Below, piece after piece: positions 1-7,434 of a DNA stretch of 46,314 bases. The notes beneath the pieces are model-generated. The model was not told the origin of the DNA, did no database searches, and saw only the letters and a list, made by a program, of their open reading frames with translations. Every line of letters begins with the position of its first letter. Within the stretch, counting starts at the first letter, position 1. The translations under genes and the position numbers were made by a program. This stretch comes from Methanocella sp. PtaU1.Bin125. Lineage in GTDB: Archaea; Halobacteriota; Methanocellia; Methanocellales; Methanocellaceae. The stretch spans positions 1-46,314 of the forward strand of contig MVRA01000058.1 in NCBI GenBank assembly GCA_002067315.1, in the 5' to 3' direction.

Positions 1-314
1 TGCGACCTTAAAGGGGACAATTGCCTTCATTGATTTATATGGAAGGCTGTTAAGTCATATATATTTTTAGTAAACTGGAAGGGCTGTCCGGTGCCGGGGC
101 ATCGTCGCTTTCCCGGCCTCATACGCATGCGCGCGCGAGCGGCCGCCCCATGCTCCCCATTCCAGGCTTACACTATACGACAGATCTGGCTTGACACGAC
201 ACTAGATGCTCGCAGAGGACACTAGATGCTCGCAGAGAACTCGATGGATGAAAACGGGTATTATCATGTATTGGCTTATGAAAATCAGGCCTTGTCAATG
301 CAATGCGACCCCGG
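1..314. other. Intergenic region without a recognisable gene
   Basis: No convincing ORF is visible. The stretch has an AT-rich patch (about 30-80), a GC-alternating patch (about 122-150), and then a 20-bp unit present twice in a row (201-220 and 221-240, one mismatch). From about 231 to 314 the sequence resembles the segment at 17920-18000 that precedes another copy of the R1 repeat, so the repeat family extends further left than its palindromic core. Confidence 0.6.
201..240. repeat. 20-bp direct repeat, two tandem copies
   Basis: The unit begins actagatgctcgcagag and occurs at 201-220 and 221-240 with one difference. It sits just outside the R1 element. Its end (cgcagagaactcg) is shared with 17920-17935, so the duplication involves the edge of a dispersed repeat. 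Confidence 0.8.
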
Positions 315-406
315 TCACGCTCGCCAAGAGCGCCAGGTAGCCAAGAGCGCCAAGGACTGATTAGTTAAGGCTGTATCACAATATCTGTACAGGCTTGGCG
401 CCCTTG
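315..406. repeat. R1 palindromic element, left arm, interrupted by an IS
   Basis: Positions 315-358 (44 nt) are an exact reverse complement of 2153-2196 on the far side of the IS. Positions 394-406 (cttggcgcccttg) are an exact reverse complement of 2102-2114. The two arms therefore make one palindromic element of about 190 bp, split at its dyad centre by the IS at 407-2101. The arm closely matches the intact copy at 18001-18123, including the internal stretch around 360-390. Confidence 0.85.
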
Positions 407-2101
407 CAGGCTGTACCATAATTCGTTTTTTTGGATGATTGTAATGTGTTCCCTGCTGCTACCAGGCACGGAGCTAAAAAATGGTGATGTTGTTTAGAAT
501 GTTTGCCTATGGGTGTTTTTAATGGTAGAGCCTTTTATTAATACGCTGTTTGTCAAGCCTTTTAATGTTTTTCCGGTGTTTTTCAGGTGGCCGTGAATTT
601 TCATTAGATTATGGACTGTGCAAACAATCAAGAACTCGGTACCAGTCTTTTCTAAGCCTCGCAGGCTGAACTGGTTGAAACCCCGGTTCTTTTTCATGTC
701 TCCGAACACTGGTTCCACAATACTCATACGTTCCTTGTAACAGGCCATGCCAAGCTTTGTGTCTAACCGTTGCCTCATCCCAGTGTACAAGTAATCACGC
801 ACGTTCCTGGAGACTTTCCGTCTTTTCCCGCTCGTGCATTTAGCCTTGCTGGGACACTTGTTGCACTCGTTCTCATTACACCTGTAACCTATCAGACGAC
901 TACTATTGTAAGGACTGCTGCCGCTACGCGTGAGCTGTTTACCCTCCGGACACACGTACACGTCCAGTTCCTCATCATACCGGAACACGCTCTTCGGAAA
1001 GTACTTGGACTTACCCAGTTTTTCCAGATGATACAAGACATCAGGGATCAACGCCAAGACCCGTCTCTTCTCCAAGTACTCAAGATTATCCATACTACTA
1101 TACCCGCTATCCGCCGAGACGATCCAGGGCAATCTCCCCGTATTCCGTTCCACACTCTCCATCAACGGTACCAGTTGTGCCGTGTCATTCTCTCGCTCGA
1201 CCAGACCCGCCGCCACGATCACCTGACATTTACCGTCAACAGCGGCCTGACCATTGTAAGCAGGCCTCACACCCTGCCGGGTCCGCATCAACCGCGCGTC
1301 CGGGTCAGTAAGATTCGTATTCTTCTCCCCGGACTCCTCTAACCGTTCTTTCGCCTTTTTCAGCTCTTCGAGTTTTTCTTTGATCAACCGTTTACGCTCT
1401 TTAGGATCACGAAGACGAGGCGGAACCTGGAAAGGAGTACTGTCACCATACACCTCGTCCTCCTCCCTGTCGATCTTCTCACTCTCATCCAACAATTTTT
1501 TTATCCGTTTATCCAGCGCTTCCATGTCCTTCGTTTTCTTACCACTGGCGTTAGCCTTGATCCTGGTACCGTCAAAACTCACATTACCCAATCCCACCAT
1601 GCCCAACCCAAGACACAAGCGTACAATATCCAGGAACGCCCGCTCAACTCCTTCCCGGTGCATCGTACGGAACCTGCATAACGTATGATAATCCGGTTTC
1701 TGCATCCCCGCCAGGTACATGTACACCGTGTCAGTCTCAACTCTGCTAGCAATAACACGACTACTGTACACTCCATTGTAATACGCAAAGAACAATACTT
1801 TGAGCATCATCCGGGGATCGTAGGGACTGGGACCTCTGCGATTGTATTTTTCAAGAAAAACCGACAAGTCCAGACTTTCCACCACCTCGTCGATCGTCCT
1901 GGCAGGACTGTCAGCAGGCACAAAATCGTCCAGACTAAACGGTACAATAAATGTCTGATGCTGATCATACTTCTTAAACGCCACCACAACCACCACTAAT
2001 ATAATAATATACTAATAATATTATACTTTTTACAGCATATTAATACACGCGCTACCTAGACAAATACTTACCGCTCACAAAAACAATTATGAGACAACCT
2101 G
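407..2101 (-). mobile_element. IS1182-like insertion sequence (IS-A)
   Basis: The element carries one transposase gene on the minus strand. Its ends are imperfect inverted repeats: 407-423 (caggctgtaccataatt) and 2085-2101 (aattatgagacaacctg), matching at 14 of 17 positions and sharing the caggctgt start of the second IS in this window. Length is about 1.7 kb. No target duplication is visible; the flanking bases cttg and caag are inverted rather than direct, as expected for insertion at the centre of a palindrome. Confidence 0.8.
494..1996 (-). CDS. IS1182-family transposase (IS-A)
   Basis: DDE transposase of about 500 residues that would cut and join the ends of IS-A. The N-terminal region has the DUF772-type helical domain (VPADSPARTIDEVVESLDLS). 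Likely catalytic acidic residues lie in SFDGTRIKANAS, in SADSGYSSMDNLEYL and in the late MSIVEPVFGDMKKNRGFNQFSLRGL segment. A cysteine cluster before the last motif (CNENECNKCPSKAKC) may bind zinc. The GTG at 1996 is the first of several consecutive GTG/GTT codons, so the start is uncertain by a few residues. The frame is intact, so the element may be active. The protein is clearly related to, but diverged from, the transposase at 14868-16328. Confidence 0.9.
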   Translation of the reverse strand: MVVVVAFKKYDQHQTFIVPFSLDDFVPADSPARTIDEVVESLDLSVFLEKYNRRGPSPYDPRMMLKVLFFAYYNGVYSSRVIASRVETDTVYMYLAGMQKPDYHTLCRFRTMHREGVERAFLDIVRLCLGLGMVGLGNVSFDGTRIKANASGKKTKDMEALDKRIKKLLDESEKIDREEDEVYGDSTPFQVPPRLRDPKERKRLIKEKLEELKKAKERLEESGEKNTNLTDPDARLMRTRQGVRPAYNGQAAVDGKCQVIVAAGLVERENDTAQLVPLMESVERNTGRLPWIVSADSGYSSMDNLEYLEKRRVLALIPDVLYHLEKLGKSKYFPKSVFRYDEELDVYVCPEGKQLTRSGSSPYNSSRLIGYRCNENECNKCPSKAKCTSGKRRKVSRNVRDYLYTGMRQRLDTKLGMACYKERMSIVEPVFGDMKKNRGFNQFSLRGLEKTGTEFLIVCTVHNLMKIHGHLKNTGKTLKGLTNSVLIKGSTIKNTHRQTF

Positions 2102-2198
2102 CAAGGGCGCCAAGACGGTTTTAAATGAATGCAACGTGTGCCTATTGTTATTAGTCCTTGGCGCTCTTGGCTACCTGGCGCTCTTGGCGAGCGTGACA
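2102..2198. repeat. R1 palindromic element, right arm
   Basis: Mirror image of 315-406. Positions 2102-2114 pair with 394-406 and 2153-2196 pair with 315-358 without mismatch. The part between (about 2115-2152) does not match the left arm. The sequence just outside (gcgtgacaggagtcg) resembles the outside of the intact R1 copy at 18115-18130. No gene is visible between here and 2258. Confidence 0.85.
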
Positions 2199-2258
2199 GG
2201 AGTCGAATTGAATAGAAACGGCATGCTACGAGGTTGCTAAAAAAGTAAACTGGCGCCC

Positions 2259-3533
2259 TTAGAACCCGCAGGCCAGCTCGAGGGGGCACCCGCCGCCGCA
2301 CATGGGGAACTGGATGCACTTGCGGCATTTTTCGCTGGCGTAGTCGTGGTTGCGCAGGCATTTCGCCAGGTCGGTCTCCCAGATCTTTTCGAACGAGTCG
2401 GTCAGCGCGTTGCCGAGGGGCTTGAAGTACGACTGGCAGGGGATCACGTTGCCGTCGGGCTCTATGGCGAGGGTGATGCGGGCGGCGGAGCAGGCTTTCA
2501 CGCCCAGGCCCATCTGCACCGGGTTAAACTTGTGGTACTTGGTAGGCGTGTACCAGATGAACTCCATGCCGAGTTCCTCGGCCTTTTCGATCACCCGGGG
2601 GAGCAGCTCTTTGAGCTCCTCGTAGGTGACGCCTTCCGCTTCGACGCCGCGGCCGGCGCGGATGATCGCGTTCATGCCGAAGCGCCGGATGCCCAGGCCG
2701 TGCAGGAAGGGCACCAGGTCGACCGCCGTGTCTTTGTTGTAGCTCGTGAGGGTGGTGTTCGTGGTCGTGTAGATGTCCTTGACCGTGTTCTTGATGCCGG
2801 CGACGGTCTCGTCGAACGAGTCGGTCCGGCACATGAAGTTGTGTATCTTCGGGTCGGGCGACTCGATCGTGATCTGGGTGTAGTCGAGCCCGGCCTTGTT
2901 CAGCGATGCCACGCGTTCCTTCGTGAGCAGGCGGCCGTTGGTGATCAGGCCGGTGACGATGCCAAGCCGTTCGGCCTCGAGGATCAGCGTCTCCAGGTCG
3001 TCGCGCATGAGCGACTCGCCGCCGGTGAAGACGACGTTGGGCACCTCGAAGTCGCGGACCTTGCGGATGATCTGCATCCACTCTTCCGTCGACAGCTCTT
3101 TAGTCTGGTGCGGGCCGTTGGCGTAGCAGTGGCAGCAGTTGCTGTTGCACCGGTAAGTGAGCGCGAGGTCGACGCGGAGCGGCGCCTTGAGGTTGCGGTG
3201 GTCGGGCGTCTGGACCTTGACATCGAAGGTCGTGAACGGGCAGGTGTTCCCGGCGACCACGCCCCAGATGGCGTTCATCAGGCGGTCGTAGTCTTCCGTC
3301 GCTTTCTTCCGGCCGACCTTGTACTTGGCCATGACGCGGAGCACGACGTTATCCCGGACGCTGCCGACGAGGGGCTTTTTCTGGGTGTAGCCGATGTAGT
3401 GCTTCACGAAGTCCACGCCGATCCTGTCGAGATACAGGACCTGGGACGCGTTCACGACGAGCAGGCCGCTGCCGTCCTTCTCCACCCGCAGGTGGAGCTT
3501 CGAGTTGTTGATCTTCGCTGTCCTCATGTACAT
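2259..3533 (-). CDS. Radical SAM/SPASM protein, putative peptide-modifying enzyme
   Basis: A 424-residue cytoplasmic enzyme. Residues 1-100 look like a small beta/winged-helix domain of the PqqD/RRE type that binds peptide substrates. The radical SAM core starts at C129-x3-C133-x2-C136 (CNSNCCHC), with FTGGESL following as the SAM-binding GGE motif. The C-terminal cysteine set ending CRKCIQFPMCGGGCPLELAC is a SPASM domain holding auxiliary Fe-S clusters. The ATG at 3533 has a GGAGG site upstream and overlaps the stop of the previous gene by 10 nt; a second ATG lies 6 nt later. The gene is last in a three-gene operon, behind a membrane protein ending in a cysteine-rich tail, so modification of that tail is a natural inference. 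Family assignment is firm; the substrate is inferred. Confidence 0.85.
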   Translation of the reverse strand: MYMRTAKINNSKLHLRVEKDGSGLLVVNASQVLYLDRIGVDFVKHYIGYTQKKPLVGSVRDNVVLRVMAKYKVGRKKATEDYDRLMNAIWGVVAGNTCPFTTFDVKVQTPDHRNLKAPLRVDLALTYRCNSNCCHCYANGPHQTKELSTEEWMQIIRKVRDFEVPNVVFTGGESLMRDDLETLILEAERLGIVTGLITNGRLLTKERVASLNKAGLDYTQITIESPDPKIHNFMCRTDSFDETVAGIKNTVKDIYTTTNTTLTSYNKDTAVDLVPFLHGLGIRRFGMNAIIRAGRGVEAEGVTYEELKELLPRVIEKAEELGMEFIWYTPTKYHKFNPVQMGLGVKACSAARITLAIEPDGNVIPCQSYFKPLGNALTDSFEKIWETDLAKCLRNHDYASEKCRKCIQFPMCGGGCPLELACGF

Positions 3534-5197
3534 CCGCCTCCTCCGCCCGCGCAGGCGCAGGCACAGGCACAGGACACGCAGGCACAGGCACAGGACACGC
3601 AGGCGCAGGACGATCCGCCCTGGCCCCCGCCACGCGCCGGGGCGGCCGGCGGCGGGGCGTTGGCCTGGTTCCGGACGCCGAGGAACGACTCCACGCCGCC
3701 AATGATGCCGGCCGACGTGGTCTCGACGGAGTTGCTGATCTTGCTGGCGAAGTTCTCCACGGTCGAGGTGGTCCGGTTGGTGGGCATCGGGGCGGTGCCG
3801 GAGGGCACCTGCGGCGCCGGCTGCCCGGTCGTGGGCGTCTGCGGGGCCTGCTGGTGGGGCAGGCCGAAGTAGTACGGGTACCACCAGTAGTAGGGCGGAA
3901 TCACGACCGTGTTCCATCCCGGCGAACGGAGGGAGTCCTGTGTCTTCGTCGTGAACTGCTCGTCGGCCATGAGCCAGAACATGTCCGTGTCGTACTTCTG
4001 CAGCTTCAGCTCCGGCGTGTCCACGGCCTGGACGTCCTTCCACATCTCGTCGATCTTCTGCCGGTAGAAGGCTTCCGTCTCTTTACGGCTGTAGGGCCGG
4101 GTCTTGTCGACGACGCGCTGGGCGAGGATCTTGAAGCAGTCCAGCAGCCGGTCCTCGCTGAGCTTATCGCCCTTGATGGCGTCGGCGAACCGTGCCTCGT
4201 AGTAGTTCAGGTCTTTCCGCGAGACCAGCTCCAGCCGGAGCGGGTCGGTCGAGAGGAGCTTCGCGTTGCCCTTCTTCAGGAGCCCGAACATGATCATGGT
4301 GAGGACCCGCCGCGGGTCCACCCGCAGCAGCATGGCCGCCTCCACCGGGTCCAGGTTCTGGTTCACGCCCATGCCGCCCATGCTGACCGACGGCGAGGCG
4401 TAAGGGTTGCGGAAGAAGGACGAGATGATGACGAGGGCGATGAAGCCGATGAAGATGAGAGGGAAACAGCACCCGAAAGACCCGCAGATGGAATCTATCA
4501 CGCCCGTGCCGACGGGCCCTACGATGACGCCCCCGTTGTCGCCCTTAGACGTGACCGCGCCCTCGTTCATGTAGCGGTCGGGGAAGCTGACGGCGGTGTC
4601 GAACTGCTGGTTGGGAGCCAGGCTGCTGCCGTTGAAGAAGACCATGGTCCGGTTATACTCCGTGCCGATGCCGGAGTATTCGCGCTGGCCGGTGAACACC
4701 TCGCTGACGTTGATCTCGGCCGGCAGGAGGTACTTGACCATCGTATCGTCGATGGTCATGTCCCACCAGGGCGGGATGAACGAGACGATGACGTAGCCGG
4801 GCCTGTCTGCTATGTAGACCAAGCGAGGCAGTGTCGACTGGATGGACAGGCTGACGGGATCGCCGGGCCGGAGGTTCCACCCCTGCGTCTTGATCTGGCC
4901 GCCGTCGACGTAGAAGCTGTGGCCCGCGCCGGAGCCATCCGTGACGCTGTGGACCTGCATGCTGCTGACGGTGGCCGGTATCCAGACCTCGTCCCAGACG
5001 CCTTTCACGATGGTCGCGCTGACGTTGTAGGTCATGTACACGTTGCCGTCCGCGCCTACGTCCAGGGTGATATGCTGGTAGTCGATCTGCCACCGGTACT
5101 GCTCCTGGGCGGCCGCCGTACCGGATACGGCGATCAGCGCGAGCATGGCAAGTAAAATAACGAACACAGTCTTTTTTGCCATTGGCATTCCTGTCAT
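3524..5197 (-). CDS. DUF2207-like membrane protein with C-terminal Cys-Ala tail
   Basis: 557 residues. Residues 1-30 form a signal peptide, about 31-235 an extracytoplasmic beta-rich domain, and 242-262 a membrane span. The cytoplasmic part contains a winged-helix-like segment (DPVEAAMLLRVDPRRV) typical of DUF2207 proteins. It ends in a Pro/Gly-rich linker and a 29-residue tail (529-557) with ten cysteines in CAC, VSCACAC and CACACACA units followed by five glycines and C-T. This topology puts the tail in the cytoplasm, within reach of the radical SAM enzyme encoded immediately downstream. The ATG at 5197 shares ATGA with the stop of the zinc-ribbon gene. Two further in-frame ATGs lie within 15 nt. 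Similar CACACA-GGG tails are known in archaeal DUF2207-like proteins; their function is not known to me. Confidence 0.8.
   Translation of the reverse strand: MTGMPMAKKTVFVILLAMLALIAVSGTAAAQEQYRWQIDYQHITLDVGADGNVYMTYNVSATIVKGVWDEVWIPATVSSMQVHSVTDGSGAGHSFYVDGGQIKTQGWNLRPGDPVSLSIQSTLPRLVYIADRPGYVIVSFIPPWWDMTIDDTMVKYLLPAEINVSEVFTGQREYSGIGTEYNRTMVFFNGSSLAPNQQFDTAVSFPDRYMNEGAVTSKGDNGGVIVGPVGTGVIDSICGSFGCCFPLIFIGFIALVIISSFFRNPYASPSVSMGGMGVNQNLDPVEAAMLLRVDPRRVLTMIMFGLLKKGNAKLLSTDPLRLELVSRKDLNYYEARFADAIKGDKLSEDRLLDCFKILAQRVVDKTRPYSRKETEAFYRQKIDEMWKDVQAVDTPELKLQKYDTDMFWLMADEQFTTKTQDSLRSPGWNTVVIPPYYWWYPYYFGLPHQQAPQTPTTGQPAPQVPSGTAPMPTNRTTSTVENFASKISNSVETTSAGIIGGVESFLGVRNQANAPPPAAPARGGGQGGSSCACVSCACACVSCACACACAGGGGGCT
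3557..3598 (-). repeat. 21-bp perfect tandem repeat inside the Cys tail
   Basis: Positions 3557-3577 and 3578-3598 are identical and in frame. Each encodes Val-Ser-Cys-Ala-Cys-Ala-Cys. A third, shorter Cys-Ala stretch lies on each side. Exact identity at the DNA level suggests recent expansion and that tail length can vary. Confidence 0.9.
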
Positions 5198-5736
5198 CCC
5201 TTCTTTTCCTCCGGCTCCTCTGGAGGCCGCATCTTCCGCCACTCGACTGGCGCGCCACAGCTCGGGCACCGGACGGCGTTGATGTCGATGGGCGTGCCGC
5301 AGTACGGGCACTGCATCCGGACATCCTGCGGGAACATGTATGTCTTGACGCCCATGTACTTCGTCGCGTCCAGATTGATGAAGCATACGCCATCACGCGC
5401 GAGGTGGTCCAGGACGCGCTCGGCGTCTTCGTTGCTGAACCCGACCGCGACCATGTCGGTGACGGTCACGATGCCGTTCTTCTTCCGGGATACGGCGACC
5501 ACCTGCCGCTCCATGTTATGATCACGGGCTGCTGCCATCTTCTCCGACTGAATGATCGAGTAGGCCATGTACGCGGCCGCGCCGGACAGGCCGAGGATGG
5601 CCAGCCCCACCAGTATGACAGCGATCGACCAGGACCTGCCGGCGATGAGCGCCATGAGCGCGATAAACCAGAAGGGCAGGCTGATCAGGAACAGCGCGAT
5701 GCTGATCACGATGAGCCACTTGACACGCGAATTCAC
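5194..5736 (-). CDS. Membrane protein with C-terminal zinc ribbon
   Basis: 180 residues from a GTG at 5736. Two membrane spans (about 7-29 and 36-58) are followed by a cytoplasmic helical region (about 85-115, possibly winged-helix) and a zinc ribbon with C143, C146, C157 and C160 (CPYCGTPID...CPSCGAP). The last ten residues are acidic and lysine-rich. I chose GTG 5736 because the longer frame upstream reads into the neighbouring gene with low-complexity sequence, and an A/T-rich box lies at about 5760-5775. It is the first gene of the operon with the DUF2207-like and radical SAM genes, and the stop overlaps the next start as ATGA. I recognise no specific family; a partner or chaperone role for the tail protein is speculation. 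Confidence 0.7.
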   Translation of the reverse strand: MNSRVKWLIVISIALFLISLPFWFIALMALIAGRSWSIAVILVGLAILGLSGAAAYMAYSIIQSEKMAAARDHNMERQVVAVSRKKNGIVTVTDMVAVGFSNEDAERVLDHLARDGVCFINLDATKYMGVKTYMFPQDVRMQCPYCGTPIDINAVRCPSCGAPVEWRKMRPPEEPEEKKG

Positions 5737-5770
5737 GATGATACAATAGGCGCTCGCGAGTATAGATATT

Positions 5771-6346
5771 TTATTGTAGGATAATGGCGGCGGCGAGAGC
5801 GGCGCAGGCAAAAGCCGCGACGGCCGTGAGCGCGTTATCATACCTGCCTGCATAGGCTTCGACGGCCATGCCCCCGGCCGCCCCGGCGATCGCCACGGGC
5901 AGTCCCGCCACAAAGTAACCGGCAGCCGCCGCCGCGACAAGCCCCGCCAGCGAGCCGGCGAGCGTCTTGCGCGAACCGGGCAGCCCCGGCCCGCCCACGG
6001 CCTTCCCCGCAAGGGTCGCGACGCCATCCCCAACGGTCATCACCAGGATGGCCACGTAGCACGCGCCGGGCATGAAGACGATTGATAGTGCCAGCAGCGC
6101 GATGATCGCGAGCAGGTAAGCCAGCGGCTCCATGGCGACCGACTCGCGCTCGTTATCCCGGTACAGGTGCCTGAAAAGCTCCGGGACCGCTCCGCGCTTC
6201 TGCCGCTCGAGAATAATGAAAAGGAACAGGCCCAGGAGAGCGAGCGCCAGCGCGATGTACTGGCTGAGAAGGGCGACGGGAACGAACAGCCCGCCGCCGA
6301 TGTGAATGAGCTTGCGTAGTAGCGCTACCGGCGGCCGGGCTACCAC
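5771..6346 (-). CDS. COG0170-type lipid kinase / cytidylyltransferase-like membrane protein
   Basis: 191 residues, nearly all membrane-embedded (six or more hydrophobic segments). The N-terminal RKLIHIGGGLFVP and the later GDGVATLAGKAVG match the dolichol kinase/phytol kinase/SEC59 family, whose members phosphorylate isoprenoid alcohols with CTP. In an archaeon the substrate could be an isoprenoid alcohol used for lipids or glycan carriers; the substrate cannot be read from sequence. The GTG at 6346 overlaps the end of purM by 7 nt, which implies translational coupling, although the two functions have no obvious link. No ATG occurs near the N-terminus. Confidence 0.75.
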   Translation of the reverse strand: MVARPPVALLRKLIHIGGGLFVPVALLSQYIALALALLGLFLFIILERQKRGAVPELFRHLYRDNERESVAMEPLAYLLAIIALLALSIVFMPGACYVAILVMTVGDGVATLAGKAVGGPGLPGSRKTLAGSLAGLVAAAAAGYFVAGLPVAIAGAAGGMAVEAYAGRYDNALTAVAAFACAALAAAIILQ

Positions 6347-7365
6347 AGCTTGATGCCCCGGATGGTGCAGCCGCTCTTCACGACCTTGCCCACGATGGTG
6401 CCGTCGGTCATCTTGACGATGGCGCCGGCGTCCTCTCTGGCGCAGACGATCACGTAGCCCATGCCCATGTTGAAGGTCCGGTACATCTCTTTGTCCTCGA
6501 CGTTGCCCTTTTCCTGGATGAGGCGGAAGATGTCCGGCACGGGCAGGGGATCGGTGAACTCGAAGCCGTACTTGGTGATCCGCTGCAGATTGTACAGGCC
6601 TCCGCCGGTGATGTGGGCCATGCCGTGGATGTTGAACCGGCGGCACAGGCCGGGCACTTCGGCGTAGATCCGGGTCGGCTTCAGCAGTTCGGCGCCGATG
6701 GTCGTCTTCCTGTCGTAGGGGAACTTGTCAGTGTATTTCAAGCCGGCCTTCTCGATGACCTTGCGCACCAGGCTGTAGCCGTTCGAGTGGACGCCGTTCG
6801 AGGGCAGGCCCACGACGACGTCGCCGGGCTTGATCTCCGTGCCCGTCACGATCCGGTCCTTCTGGACGACGCCGACCGCCGTTCCCGCGAGGTCGAAGCC
6901 CTTGATGATGTCCGGCAGCGCCGCGGTCTCGCCGCCGACGATGGTGATGTTCGCCTGGCGGGCGCCCTCGTTGAGCCCGATCATCAGGTCGCGGACTAAA
7001 CGATCGTTCGCCTTCTCCAGCGAGATGTAGTCCACGAACGCCAGCGGCTCCACGCCCATGACGTAGAGGTCGTTCACGTTCATGGCGACACAGTCGATGC
7101 CGACGGTGTCCCATTTCTCCATGGCGTCCGCGATGATCAGCTTGGTGCCCACGCCGTCCGTCGTGATCGCCAGCGCGAAATAGCCCATGTCGATCAGGCC
7201 CGCGTAATGCCCCTCGCCGACCAGAGGCGCGCCGAAGCCCTGGCGACGGTAGGTCAGTCCCTTAGCGATGATGCCCGATTTGATGTAGTCGAGCTTGCCG
7301 ATGTCCACGCCGGCCCCGGCGTAGGTCATGTGGTCGCCGGATGCCTTTTTCTTCTTCCCCTGCAT
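6340..7365 (-). CDS. purM: Phosphoribosylformylglycinamidine cyclo-ligase (AIR synthetase)
   Basis: 341 residues, normal for PurM. It makes 5-aminoimidazole ribonucleotide from FGAM and ATP in purine synthesis. Visible family motifs are YAGAGVDI near the N-terminus, GHYAGLIDMGYFALAITTDG with GVGTK (nucleotide and phosphate binding), VGGETAALPD, GLPSNGVHSNGYSLVRK and AHITGGGL. The ATG at 7365 lies about 28 nt after a TATA-like box (7390-7398), consistent with a leaderless mRNA. A second ATG occurs 11 codons later. The lipid-kinase-like gene follows with a 7-nt overlap. Confidence 0.95.
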   Translation of the reverse strand: MQGKKKKASGDHMTYAGAGVDIGKLDYIKSGIIAKGLTYRRQGFGAPLVGEGHYAGLIDMGYFALAITTDGVGTKLIIADAMEKWDTVGIDCVAMNVNDLYVMGVEPLAFVDYISLEKANDRLVRDLMIGLNEGARQANITIVGGETAALPDIIKGFDLAGTAVGVVQKDRIVTGTEIKPGDVVVGLPSNGVHSNGYSLVRKVIEKAGLKYTDKFPYDRKTTIGAELLKPTRIYAEVPGLCRRFNIHGMAHITGGGLYNLQRITKYGFEFTDPLPVPDIFRLIQEKGNVEDKEMYRTFNMGMGYVIVCAREDAGAIVKMTDGTIVGKVVKSGCTIRGIKLW

Positions 7366-7389
7366 GATCGAGAATTGCTTGGTATTGTA

Positions 7390-7398
7390 GATAAAAGT
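7390..7398 (-). promoter_or_regulatory. TATA box of purM
   Basis: Reads ttttatc on the minus strand, centred about 28 nt before the purM ATG. The spacing fits a transcript starting at or just before the start codon. Confidence 0.55.
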
Positions 7399-7434
7399 TT
7401 GCGTGAGGCAGGCGTGGACCATGCGCGGGGGCCG

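Noticed and set aside
2534-4043. Extension of the radical SAM protein to 594 residues
   Set aside because: The extra N-terminus reads another frame of the preceding gene and is Arg/Gly-rich; ATG 3533 has a clear Shine-Dalgarno.
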